From Prevotella sp. (GTDB lineage Bacteria; Bacteroidota; Bacteroidia; Bacteroidales; Bacteroidaceae), in NCBI GenBank assembly GCA_017557185.1, contig JAFZAP010000093.1, positions 1 to 32,773 on the forward strand: a stretch of DNA of 32,773 nt, given 5' to 3'. Below the pieces are notes generated by a model. That model did no database searches. It was not told the origin of the DNA and was given only the letters and a program-made list of their open reading frames with translations. Of this stretch, positions 8,604 to 15,524 are shown in pieces. Every line of letters begins with the position of its first letter. The stretch's first letter is position 1. A program made the position numbers and the translations under genes.

Positions 8604-9254
8604 CTAGTATTGCACGGTTATCTTGCCTTTCACTACTACCGCCTGTTTATAGCCCAGTTTCTTCACGTTAGTCAGCATGCGGTTGGCTTCGTCAAGTGTG
8701 CGGTAGTTGCCCATGCGGCAAATCCAGCGCGGTGAGTAGAAGTGCACGTAGATGGGCTCTGAGGGATAGGCACGCTTCACGACGCGTCCGGCCTCCTCGG
8801 CTTGCTGCTTTGCTTCGCGCGAGTTGCCGCCTGCATACACCTGCACGCGGTATCCGTTCACCTTCTGTGCTCCGCGCAGAATCTTCTTGCTCATGTCGAC
8901 CTCCACCTCGCCGGTGCCTTCAGGATCGGTCTTCGGCATATCGGGGCGCAGCGCCTGACGCTCCTTCGGTTCCTCCTTTTTCTCTTCCTCCTTCTTCTCT
9001 TCCTCCTTTGCATTGCCGGCGGCAGTTGCAGGCTTGGTGACAGGTGCCGGCGGTAACACGCCGTTCACCAGGTCGCTGATTTCCTTGCTCTGCGTCACCG
9101 AAACAGTGCCCAGTCCCTGTTCGTTCTGCTGCAGATGTTCCAGATAGGACTGGGCGCTGAGGGTCATTGATGTAAATAAGAATAGGAGTAATACGACCCA
9201 CCCCCTGCCCTCCTTGTGAGGGAGGGAGTTGTATGTTTTGCACAATGTTTTCAT
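8604..9254 (-). CDS. SPOR-domain cell-envelope protein
   Basis: A 216-residue exported protein. The N-terminus is a signal peptide ending LSAQ (about residue 35). A charged low-complexity linker rich in EEEKKEE follows at about 80-100. The SPOR domain occupies about 135-210 ([22 protein letters not shown], then [30 protein letters not shown]), and binds glycan strands lacking stem peptides at division sites. Residues 9-20 ([12 protein letters not shown]) are encoded by a GC-rich repeat element (9196-9230) and form an unusually long signal-peptide n-region. A Met lies upstream at 9266, but ATG 9254 gives the more natural start. It lies between tpiA and folE. Confidence 0.85.
   Translation of the reverse strand: MKTLCKTYNSLPHKEGRGWVVLLLFLFTSMTLSAQSYLEHLQQNEQGLGTVSVTQSKEISDLVNGVLPPAPVTKPATAAGNAKEEEKKEEEKKEEPKERQALRPDMPKTDPEGTGEVEVDMSKKILRGAQKVNGYRVQVYAGGNSREAKQQAEEAGRVVKRAYPSEPIYVHFYSPRWICRMGNYRTLDEANRMLTNVKKLGYKQAVVVKGKITVQY
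9196..9230 (+). repeat. REP-like GC-rich element, copy g, inside SPOR gene
   Basis: Starts ACCCACCCCCTGCCCTCC and ends GAGGGAGGGAG, giving a CCCTCC/GGAGGG hairpin. It overlaps codons 9-20 of the SPOR-domain gene. It is similar to, and in inverted orientation with, the copy at 9313-9349. Confidence 0.75.
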
Positions 9255-9312
9255 GATTGGTGTCATTATTGTATTGTTATCTTTTTCAAATAGTCGATTA
9301 TTTTAAAAAGTA

Positions 9313-9349
9313 ACTACTTCCCTCCATGAGGGAGGGGTAGGGGGTGGGT
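9313..9349 (-). repeat. REP-like GC-rich element, copy h, upstream of SPOR gene
   Basis: On the minus strand it begins ACCCACCCCCTACCCC and continues with a CCCTCCATGAGGGAGG hairpin. It fills the tpiA-SPOR gap next to the tpiA stop codon. With copy g it forms an inverted pair flanking the start of the SPOR gene. Confidence 0.75.
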
Positions 9350-9360
9350 CTCCCTCTTAC

Positions 9361-10119
9361 TTATTTCCAAGCGTCGATGATGCCCTTGAAGTCGGCTGCC
9401 TTCAGCGAAGCACCGCCGATGAGGCCACCGTCGATGTCGGGCTTTGCAAACAGCTCGGGAGCATTCGAAGCCTTGCATGAACCGCCATAGAGGATGGTGG
9501 TGTCGTCGGCAACAGCCTGTCCGTACTTCTCAGCGATGATCGAGCGGATGTAGGCGTGGATTTCCTCAGCCTGCTCAGCAGTAGCGGTCTTGCCGGTTCC
9601 GATGGCCCAGATGGGTTCGTAGGCGATGACGATCTTGCGGAAGTCCTCCTCGCTCAGGTTGAAAACGCTGCCCTCGAGCTCGGTCTTCACCACTTCGTTC
9701 TGCTTGCCGGCCTCGCGTTCTTCCAGGCTCTCGCCGATGCAGAAGATCACCTTCAGGTCGTTCTTCTGGGCCAACAGCACCTTCTCGCGCAGAATCTCGG
9801 GAGTCTCCTTATAGTACTCGCGACGCTCGGAGTGTCCGAGAATCACATACTGAGCACCCGTTGATTTCACCATTTCGGCTGATACCTCACCCGTGAAGGC
9901 ACCCTTCTCCTTGTCGGCACAGTTCTCAGCACCCAGAGCCACAACGTCCTGATCCAGGAAGTCGGCAATCTTTGCCAGGTGGATGAATGGTGTGCAGATC
10001 ACAACACCGCAGTTGGGCTTGTCAGCCTTCAGTGTCTCGTTGAGCTCCTTAGCCAGAGCGATACCGTCTTGCAGGTTCATGTTCATTTTCCAGTTGCCTG
10101 CTACAATCTTTTTTCTCAT
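9361..10119 (-). CDS. tpiA: Triosephosphate isomerase
   Basis: A 252-residue glycolytic enzyme interconverting dihydroxyacetone phosphate and glyceraldehyde 3-phosphate. All active-site motifs are present: GNWKMN at 8-13 with catalytic Lys11, the GHSERR block (catalytic His), [14 protein letters not shown] (catalytic Glu and flexible loop 6) and the phosphate-binding YGGSCKASN and GGLIGGASL loops. Full length. A sigma-ABfr-like promoter lies directly upstream, so it can be expressed separately from the DoxX-like gene 86 bp before it. Confidence 0.98.
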   Translation of the reverse strand: MRKKIVAGNWKMNMNLQDGIALAKELNETLKADKPNCGVVICTPFIHLAKIADFLDQDVVALGAENCADKEKGAFTGEVSAEMVKSTGAQYVILGHSERREYYKETPEILREKVLLAQKNDLKVIFCIGESLEEREAGKQNEVVKTELEGSVFNLSEEDFRKIVIAYEPIWAIGTGKTATAEQAEEIHAYIRSIIAEKYGQAVADDTTILYGGSCKASNAPELFAKPDIDGGLIGGASLKAADFKGIIDAWK

Positions 10120-10171
10120 TGTTGTTTGTTTTTATTGATTGATATTACTTAAAATAGTCTGATTCAATTTG

Positions 10172-10205
10172 CAAAAGTACAAAGAAAAAATGAAATACGG
10201 GCAAA
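10172..10205 (-). promoter_or_regulatory. Sigma-ABfr-like promoter of tpiA
   Basis: On the minus strand TTTG (10205-10202), 22 nt, then TACTTTTG (10179-10172), matching TAnnTTTG. The -33 box touches the stop codon of the upstream DoxX-like gene. The leader to the tpiA start is about 45 nt. Confidence 0.6.
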
Positions 10206-11525
10206 TTAAGGTAATAATTTACTATTTGACCCCTGAGAGGGCTGGGGTGAGGCTCTTTTCCTTCGGAACCACTTCGTCCATGCCCACGTGCGGTCGGCAA
10301 GCGTGAGCAAGGTCAGTGGAAGGACGAACCACAGCAGGATGGTAGCTATCTTTCGCGGCGTGCTGTCGGCAGGCTGATGCCCGATGGGCAGCTGCTCCAG
10401 CGGTTGTGCCGATAGCGCTGGATCGATGTGTGGCAGGTCGTTGTGGCTCCATTTCCCGATGATGGTACCCGCCTTCAGGAGCACCAGTCCCGGATTCGAG
10501 CGGATCACGGTCTTCAGCGTAGTTTCGTCGGTGGTGCAGAACGGATATTCCGCTCCCGTCAGCTCTATCCAGCGGTTGATGGCCTCGTCGGTCGAGGCGG
10601 TGAGGCAGTAGAAAGGGTAGTCGTGCTCCTCCGCATATTCGTATATCTGGTCGATGTCGCCGAAGTTCGAGTCGTCGGCATTCTCCAGATGCGGCGAGCA
10701 CAGCAGGAATGTGTATCCCGGGTCCTCGAGGATCTGTTCTGTGATATCCTCCTCGTGGAGAACAATCGAGAAGTCGTGGATGGGCGGCACATATCCCTTC
10801 TCCGTCTGTACGGTCTTTGAGTCGATGAATGTCCACGTGGAGTCGGGGTAGTCGTCGAGTGTGAACTCCTGTCGCTGCCCGTCCTTCTCCATGATGAAAG
10901 TCGTCTCGAACTTCGGTTGCGGAGCCCCCTCTGGAATCTCCATACCCTCGCTGATATTCGTTCCGAGGCGATAGGGCCGGAAGTCGAAGGGCGGCAGCAT
11001 GTACAGACTCCACAGACTGGAGCCGATAATGAAGATGATGGTGTAGTTGATGACGATCCACTGGTTCGACTCCGAGATGAAGCGCACCATCTTCAGCGGC
11101 CACCACGCCACCACCACAGCACATGCCAGCAGCAAGAGGTTCTTCAGCAGCGTCTGCCCGTTGGTGAGCTTCAAGGCGTCGCCGAAGCACCCGCAGTCCT
11201 CGATGGGGTTGGCGATGTAGAGCCACAGCGTGACGAGTGTCATCACCGCGATGAAGAACAAGGTCAGCCGCGACACCAGGCGTCGCTGGATGGCGAACAG
11301 CAGAAAGATGCCCAGACAGAATTCCACTGCCGACAGTACCACCGATCCCGATAGCGTGAGCCAGTCGGGAGCGAGTGCCGACATTCCCGCCGCTTCGGCA
11401 TAGTCGTGCAGTTTGTACTGCGTGCCCAGCGGGTCTATCGCCTTCACGTAGCCCGAGAATATGAACACCGCCGCCAGCACCAGTCGGCAAATGTTTACAA
11501 TGATGGTATTAATAGAGCGTTTCAC
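10206..11525 (-). CDS. DoxX-like membrane protein with thioredoxin-like C-terminal part (BT_3928 family)
   Basis: A 439-residue inner-membrane protein. The first 150 or so residues form four hydrophobic segments of the DoxX/MauE type (LVLAAVFIFSGYVKAIDPLG at the start). A further segment lies near 160, and a soluble part follows at about 190-370 with a thioredoxin-like pattern (YTFLLCSPHLENAD, then LTGAEYPFCTTDETTLKTVIRSNPGLVLL). A last membrane helix is near 395-412. I know this architecture as the BT_3928 family next to tpiA in Bacteroides. A redox role is plausible but unproved. Its start overlaps the DUF1599 stop by 4 bp (ATGA). The C-terminal tail, about residues 424-432 (RASPQPSQG region), is encoded by a repeat element and is probably not part of the original protein. 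Confidence 0.82.
   Translation of the reverse strand: MKRSINTIIVNICRLVLAAVFIFSGYVKAIDPLGTQYKLHDYAEAAGMSALAPDWLTLSGSVVLSAVEFCLGIFLLFAIQRRLVSRLTLFFIAVMTLVTLWLYIANPIEDCGCFGDALKLTNGQTLLKNLLLLACAVVVAWWPLKMVRFISESNQWIVINYTIIFIIGSSLWSLYMLPPFDFRPYRLGTNISEGMEIPEGAPQPKFETTFIMEKDGQRQEFTLDDYPDSTWTFIDSKTVQTEKGYVPPIHDFSIVLHEEDITEQILEDPGYTFLLCSPHLENADDSNFGDIDQIYEYAEEHDYPFYCLTASTDEAINRWIELTGAEYPFCTTDETTLKTVIRSNPGLVLLKAGTIIGKWSHNDLPHIDPALSAQPLEQLPIGHQPADSTPRKIATILLWFVLPLTLLTLADRTWAWTKWFRRKRASPQPSQGSNSKLLP
10230..10254 (-). repeat. REP-like GC-rich element, copy c, in C-terminal tail of DoxX-like gene
   Basis: On the minus strand it reads GAGCCTCACCCCAGCCCTCT, closely matching the copies at 79-110 and 15424-15462. 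It supplies the last codons but seven of the DoxX-like gene. Confidence 0.7.
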
Positions 11526-12139
11526 TCAGCTTCTTCTCCCAGTTTGATGCAACCGAACACGGCATAGTTGATGATGTCCATGTAGTTCGAGTCGATGCCC
11601 TCGCTGACGAGCGTCTCGCCATTCAGGTCCTCGATCTCCTTGATGCGCTGCAGCTTCGTGAGGATGAAGTCCGTGTACGAGCTCACGCGCATCCCCCGCC
11701 ACGCCTCGTCGTAGTCGTGGTTCTTCTTCAGCATCAGCTCCAGCGCCTCGGTAGCATGCCGGTCGTAGGCCGCCAGTGCCTCTTCGGGTGTCATATCGAC
11801 CTCATCGACATACCCCAGCTCCAGCTGCACCAGTCCTACGATGCCGTAGTTGATGAGTGCGATGAACTCCGGGCGAATGCCTTCGCCGACTTTCGACACC
11901 TTCTTCACCTCGAGCGAGCGAATGCGCTTCGCCTTGATGAACAGCTGGTCGGTGAGCGACGACGGGCGCAGGATGCGCCATGATGCACCATAGTCGTGCA
12001 GTTTCTTTGCAAACAGCGTCCGGCACTCGGCCATCACGTTGCGGAATTGACCTTCGGTCTTACTCTGTTGCGACTCGGCATAGCTCAAGGAATCTTGGTT
12101 CTGCTCTCGCTGTTCCATTGTTTGGTCTTCTGTGTTCAT
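11522..12139 (-). CDS. DUF1599 domain protein
   Basis: A 205-residue soluble protein made of two similar halves. The first contains KLHDYGASWRILRPSSLTDQ and IKAKRIRSLE, and the second KNHDYDEAWRGMRVSSYTD and TKLQRIKEIED, each followed by a region with Asn-Tyr (LINYGIVG and IINYAVFG). This internal duplication and the HDYxxxW motif are typical of DUF1599, which has been linked to nucleotide modification. The biochemical function is not known to me. It overlaps the lipoprotein gene before it and the DoxX-like gene after it by 4 bp each, so the three are translationally coupled. Confidence 0.85.
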   Translation of the reverse strand: MNTEDQTMEQREQNQDSLSYAESQQSKTEGQFRNVMAECRTLFAKKLHDYGASWRILRPSSLTDQLFIKAKRIRSLEVKKVSKVGEGIRPEFIALINYGIVGLVQLELGYVDEVDMTPEEALAAYDRHATEALELMLKKNHDYDEAWRGMRVSSYTDFILTKLQRIKEIEDLNGETLVSEGIDSNYMDIINYAVFGCIKLGEEAE

Positions 12140-12552
12140 TTATTATCTTCCATTTTCTTTCTGATGATTCTTACCTCGCCGATCAGCGCCTCGTAGCGCA
12201 CCTGCAGCGAGTCCTTTTTCACACCCAGCATGTTACGCTCGTAGATGCGCGTCTCCGCCTGCATCTGTGCCGTTACGGCCTGCAGCGCCGAGTCGGTGAG
12301 GGCGATGTCCTCCTGTGCCTGCTTCAGCGATGCCTCCTGCCAGATGCGCAGCGCGCGCTGCCTCTCGGCGAGAGCCTTTGGGAACCGGGCACGCAGCAAC
12401 ACGATAGAGTCATGAGCAGCCTTGTAGTTGCCCTGCTCGTACAGCTGCTCTATCTCGGTCAGCATCGTTGCTGCCCCCTCGTCTTTCTTCTGCTCACAGC
12501 CCGTTGCCGCCAGCATCGCCACGACAGCCGCGATAACGATATTCTTATTCAT
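12136..12552 (-). CDS. Small coiled-coil lipoprotein
   Basis: A 138-residue lipoprotein: signal MNKNIVIAAVVAMLAATGC with Cys19 in a good lipobox, then a mostly helical charged body (EIEQLYEQGNYKAAHDSIVLL, then a long coiled coil to the end). The EQGNYKAAHDSI stretch resembles a single TPR-like helix pair. It is the first gene of the DUF1599 and DoxX-like operon, overlapping DUF1599 by 4 bp. The promoter lies so close to the ATG that the transcript may be leaderless. No function can be assigned. Confidence 0.78.
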   Translation of the reverse strand: MNKNIVIAAVVAMLAATGCEQKKDEGAATMLTEIEQLYEQGNYKAAHDSIVLLRARFPKALAERQRALRIWQEASLKQAQEDIALTDSALQAVTAQMQAETRIYERNMLGVKKDSLQVRYEALIGEVRIIRKKMEDNK

Positions 12553-12556
12553 GCTG

Positions 12557-12587
12557 CAAAGGTACGATTAAGTGAGGAGAATACAAA
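12557..12587 (-). promoter_or_regulatory. Near-perfect sigma-ABfr promoter abutting the start codon
   Basis: On the minus strand TTTG (12587-12584), 19 nt, TACCTTTG (12564-12557). The ATG of the lipoprotein gene begins at 12552, only 4 nt after the -7 box, so transcription would start at or within a few bases of the A of the ATG. Confidence 0.7.
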
Positions 12588-12936
12588 ATGAAAACAGAAA
12601 TATTTTTCATTTTTATTCTCGAGCGATAGTACCTTCGACCGAAGGTCAGAGTAATGAAAACCGAGCGCAGAACAAAATAAAATCGGTTTTATTTTTCGAT
12701 CTCTCCGTTTTTTCTGTATTGTACCGATTTATTATACAGAGCATGTCTTTAGAGGATACGGAGCATTGTTCCAGAGGATACAGAGCAGTGTTCCAGAGGA
12801 TATGGAGCATAGCTCTAGAGAGAAAGGAGGCATGCTCTGCATGCTACGGAGCATGCCTCAAGAGGTTTTTCCTTGTTCTCCCAACCTTTTAAGCGAGCTT
12901 AAGGTGTGAGCATAATAAAAAAAATAAATTGATTTA
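12588..12936. other. Gene-free divergent intergenic region with hairpins and tandem array
   Basis: Between the divergent lipoprotein and XRE-cupin genes no credible coding sequence was seen. It holds a hairpin at 12631-12646 (ACCTTC/GAAGGT), one arm of a 13-bp inverted repeat at 12655-12667, an AT-rich 9-bp hairpin at 12674-12695 (AAAATAAAA, TCGG, TTTTATTTT), the 22-bp tandem array at 12741-12872, and a hairpin near 12885-12904 built on TTAAGC/GCTTAA. An open frame of 106 codons at 12572-12892 is not credible because it runs through the tandem repeats and lacks homologous pattern. Confidence 0.75.
12741..12872 (+). repeat. 22-bp degenerate tandem repeat, about six units
   Basis: Units start at 12741, 12763, 12785, 12807, 12829 and 12851, each exactly 22 bp. 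They begin GCAT or GCAG (the fifth GGCA). The common core is CAGAGGATA in units 1-3, and most end in GGA. Units 2 and 3 differ at only a few positions; units 4-6 are more diverged. The fifth and sixth units form a perfect 9-bp stem (12829-12837 with 12849-12857, GGCATGCTC/GAGCATGCC). As 22 is not a multiple of 3, it is unlikely to be a coding repeat. Confidence 0.85.
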
Positions 12937-12968
12937 TTTGGCATTTCGCTCGGTTTTCACTATCTTTG
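12937..12968 (+). promoter_or_regulatory. Consensus sigma-ABfr promoter of the XRE-cupin gene
   Basis: TTTG at 12937-12940, 20 nt, TATCTTTG at 12961-12968. The 20-nt spacer contains CGCTCGGTTTTCA (12947-12959), the second arm of a perfect 13-bp inverted repeat, which could be an operator. The leader to ATG 13024 is about 50 nt. Confidence 0.8.
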
Positions 12969-13023
12969 CAGCCGAAAAAGATTGTGATAACATACAATAA
13001 CACGAAAAATTAGTTTTAAAAGT

Positions 13024-13611
13024 ATGATTATGTCGAACGATCATTCCGTTATTGGATTGAAAATCAGGGGAATCAGAGAGACTAAGAACATCTCTGTAGA
13101 GGAAGTGGCTGAGCGTAGCGGACTGTCAACGGAGCAGATTATCAGCATCGAAAACGATGAGAACCTGCCGTCGCTGGGACCGCTGATTAAGATTGCGCGT
13201 GCGCTGGGGGTGCGTCTGGGTACGTTCCTCGACGACAACGACGAGCTTGGCCCGGCTGTGTCGCGTGCCGACGAGCGTGCCGACAGCAGCATCAGCTTCT
13301 CGAACGATGCCGCCGACGCGCGCCGCCACATGGAGTATCATCCGCTGGCGAAGCACAAGACGGGCCGCCACATGGAACCGTTCATCGTCGACATCCATCC
13401 TTGCGAGAACACGACCTTTGCCCCGTCGGAGCACGAGGGTGAGGAGTTCATCTACGTGATGCAGGGCGAGGTGGAAGTGGACTATGGCAAGAAGAAATAC
13501 CTCCTGCGCGAGGGCGACAGCATCTTCTACGACTCCATCGTGAAGCACCATGTGCATGGCGCCGACGGCAAGCCTGCCAAGATCCTGGCGGTGGTGTACA
13601 TACCCGCTTGA
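13024..13611 (+). CDS. XRE-family regulator with cupin sensor domain
   Basis: A 195-residue two-domain protein. Residues about 10-66 form an XRE-type helix-turn-helix (SVEEVAERSGLSTEQIISIENDENLPSLGPLIKIARAL). Residues about 115-195 form a small cupin barrel (HEGEEFIYVMQGEVEVDYG, then LREGDSIFYDSIVKHHVHG) that may bind a small ligand or metal. Such proteins commonly control a neighbouring metabolic operon. The acyl-CoA synthetase starts 85 bp downstream in the same direction, and I recall this pair as conserved in Bacteroidales, so the regulator probably responds to a fatty-acid-related ligand (inference). A second possible ATG is at 13030. A hairpin overlaps its stop codon. Confidence 0.88.
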   Translation: MIMSNDHSVIGLKIRGIRETKNISVEEVAERSGLSTEQIISIENDENLPSLGPLIKIARALGVRLGTFLDDNDELGPAVSRADERADSSISFSNDAADARRHMEYHPLAKHKTGRHMEPFIVDIHPCENTTFAPSEHEGEEFIYVMQGEVEVDYGKKKYLLREGDSIFYDSIVKHHVHGADGKPAKILAVVYIPA

Positions 13612-13630
13612 TTCGCTCGCGGATCAAGCG
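13605..13630 (+). terminator. Strong hairpin overlapping the XRE-cupin stop codon
   Basis: CGCTTGAT then TCGC pairs with GCGG then ATCAAGCG across 13605-13630, a 12-bp stem including one T-G pair, though its 2-nt loop means the innermost pair must open. It includes the TGA at 13609-13611. There is no T run after it, so it may stabilise or attenuate the mRNA rather than end it fully. The A-rich heptamer repeats TGAAAAG follow at 13634-13652. Confidence 0.5.
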
Positions 13631-13696
13631 AAATGAAAAGTGAAAAGTGAAAAATTTGTTCCGGCCTCGTCGTTCGTGCGGACATCACATTAGAAT

Positions 13697-15424
13697 ATGG
13701 AAAAAGAAAAGATAGTGGAATCAGGTAACACAAATACGAACGCCAACTCTGCCCCTATGGGGCAGGGGGGTGAGTTCACCCTCTTTGAGCGCACCCTGGG
13801 CCAGTGGCTGGAACACTGGGCAACGGTGACGCCCGACCGGGAGTATATCGTTTATAGTGACCGCGACCTGCGATTCACATGGGCAACTTTCAATGAGCGC
13901 GTGGACAACCTGGCAAAGGGCCTTCTCGCCATCGGTGTGAAGAAAGGCTCGAATGTTGGTATCTGGGCGACGAATGTGCCCGACTGGCTGACGTTCCTCT
14001 ATGCTACGGCGAAAATCGGCGCGGTGCTGGTGACGGTGAACACGAACTATAAGCAGGCTGAGCTGGAGTACCTGTGCAAGGACTCCGACATGCACACACT
14101 CTGCATCACCGACGGCACGTGGGAGTGCGACTATATCGACATGACCTATAAGATGCTGCCGGAGCTGCGCGACTGCGAGCGCGGACGCCTGCAGAGTGAG
14201 CGCTTCCCCTGCATGAAGAACGTCGTCTATATCGGCATGGAGAAGCATCGCGGTATGTTCAACACCGCAGAGCTGCTGCTGCTTGGACAGAACATCGACG
14301 ACGAGGAGCTGACGGAGGCAAAGAGCCGCGTGACTTGTCACGATGTGGTGAACATGCAGTATACGAGTGGCACGACGGGCTTCCCGAAGGGCGTGATGCT
14401 CACCCACTACAACATCACGAACGATGGTTTCATCACGGGTGAGAATATGGCGTTCACGGAGAAGGACAAGCTGTGTGTCTGTGTGCCGCTGTTCCACTGT
14501 TTCGGTGTGGTGTTGGCAACCATGAACTGCCTCACCCACGGCTGTACGCAGGTGATGGTGGAGAAGTTCGATCCGCTCGTCGTGTTGGCATCGGTGCACA
14601 AAGAGCGCTGCACAGCCCTCTACGGTGTGCCTACGATGTTCATCGCCGAGCTGAACCATCCTATGTTCCCGATGTTCGACATGTCATCGCTGCGCACGGG
14701 CATCATGGCGGGTTCGCTGTGCCCGGTGGAGCTGATGAAGCAGGTGTCGGATAAGATGTTCATGACCATCACTAGCGTGTACGGCCTCACCGAGAGCTCG
14801 CCGGGAATGACGCAGTCGAACATCAACGACACGTTCGAGCAGCGCTGTACCACCGTGGGCCGCGACTTCCCGTTTGTGGAGGTGAAAGTGCTCGACCCGG
14901 AGACGGGCGAGGAGTGTCCGGTGGGCGTGCAGGGCGAGATGTGCTGTCGCGGCTTCAACGTGATGAAGGGCTACTACAAGAACCCCGAGGCTACGGCGGA
15001 GGTGATCGACAAGAACGGATTCCTGCACAGCGGCGACCTCGGCGTGAAGGACGAGCAGGGCTACTATCGCATCACGGGCCGCATCAAGGATATGATTATC
15101 CGCGGCGGTGAAAACGTGTATCCGCGCGAGATCGAGGAGTTCCTCTATCACATGCCGGGCATCAAGGACGTGCAGGTGGCTGCGGTGCCCTCGAAGAAAT
15201 ACGGCGAGGAGGTAGGCGCTTTCATCATCCTGCAGGAGGGCGCGACGATGGAGCCTGAGGACGTCAAGGACTTCTGTCGCGGAAAGATTGCCCGCTACAA
15301 GACACCGAAATACGTGTTCTTCGTCGACTCGTTCCCGCTGACGGGATCGGGGAAGATTCAGAAGTTCAAACTCAAGGAGCTGAGTCTGCAGCTCTGCGAG
15401 AAGATGGGGATTGAGGTCATTTAG
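13697..15424 (+). CDS. AMP-binding fatty-acyl-CoA synthetase
   Basis: A 575-residue ANL-superfamily acyl-CoA ligase, activating a carboxylic acid with ATP and joining it to CoA. Motifs: P-loop [11 protein letters not shown] at about 221-231, [11 protein letters not shown] (A5), the linker and A8 region [20 protein letters not shown], and the catalytic Lys in [12 protein letters not shown] near the C-terminus. The length is normal for the family, apart from an N-terminal extension of about 27 residues before FTLFERTLG. Residues 17-27 ([11 protein letters not shown]) come from a GC-rich repeat element. Substrate chain length cannot be read from sequence; medium- or long-chain fatty acid is the usual annotation. 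Regulation by the adjacent XRE-cupin protein is likely. Confidence 0.92.
   Translation: MEKEKIVESGNTNTNANSAPMGQGGEFTLFERTLGQWLEHWATVTPDREYIVYSDRDLRFTWATFNERVDNLAKGLLAIGVKKGSNVGIWATNVPDWLTFLYATAKIGAVLVTVNTNYKQAELEYLCKDSDMHTLCITDGTWECDYIDMTYKMLPELRDCERGRLQSERFPCMKNVVYIGMEKHRGMFNTAELLLLGQNIDDEELTEAKSRVTCHDVVNMQYTSGTTGFPKGVMLTHYNITNDGFITGENMAFTEKDKLCVCVPLFHCFGVVLATMNCLTHGCTQVMVEKFDPLVVLASVHKERCTALYGVPTMFIAELNHPMFPMFDMSSLRTGIMAGSLCPVELMKQVSDKMFMTITSVYGLTESSPGMTQSNINDTFEQRCTTVGRDFPFVEVKVLDPETGEECPVGVQGEMCCRGFNVMKGYYKNPEATAEVIDKNGFLHSGDLGVKDEQGYYRITGRIKDMIIRGGENVYPREIEEFLYHMPGIKDVQVAAVPSKKYGEEVGAFIILQEGATMEPEDVKDFCRGKIARYKTPKYVFFVDSFPLTGSGKIQKFKLKELSLQLCEKMGIEVI
13746..13776 (-). repeat. REP-like GC-rich element, copy e, in acyl-CoA synthetase N-terminus
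   Basis: CTGCCCC (13749-13755) and GGGGCAG (13759-13765) form a perfect 7-bp hairpin with a TAT loop, followed by GGGGTGAGTT. On the minus strand it reads AACTCACCCCCCTGCCCC, the same head as other copies. It encodes residues 17-27 of the synthetase. Confidence 0.72.
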
Positions 15425-15462
15425 GGGCCTCACCCCCAGCCCCTCTCCAAAGGGCGAGGGGA
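15424..15462 (+). repeat. REP-like GC-rich element, copy b, intergenic
   Basis: Starts at the last base of the synthetase stop codon with GGGGCCTCACCCCCAGCC, then CCCTCTCC and GGGCGAGGGG as the hairpin arms. A second partial GGGGCGAGGGG follows at 15469-15479. An open frame through it gives LTPSPSPKGEGS, a spurious extension of the CCA enzyme frame. It lies between the acyl-CoA synthetase and the CCA-adding enzyme. Confidence 0.75.
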
Positions 15463-15524
15463 GTATTTGGGGCGAGGGGAACAATAAAGGGGAGGAGAGG
15501 TACTGCCCCGAAAGAAAGAAGACC

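Noticed and set aside
12741-12872. CRISPR array
   Set aside because: Repeats are directly adjacent with no spacers, are degenerate, and no cas genes are present.
12572-12892. A 106-codon open frame in the intergenic region
   Set aside because: It runs through the 22-bp tandem repeats, whose length is not a multiple of three, and lacks any recognisable domain.
15411-15524. Longer N-terminus of the CCA enzyme
   Set aside because: The extra codons are translated repeat element (LTPSPSPKGEGS) and overlap the previous gene's end; conserved sequence begins at ATG 15525.
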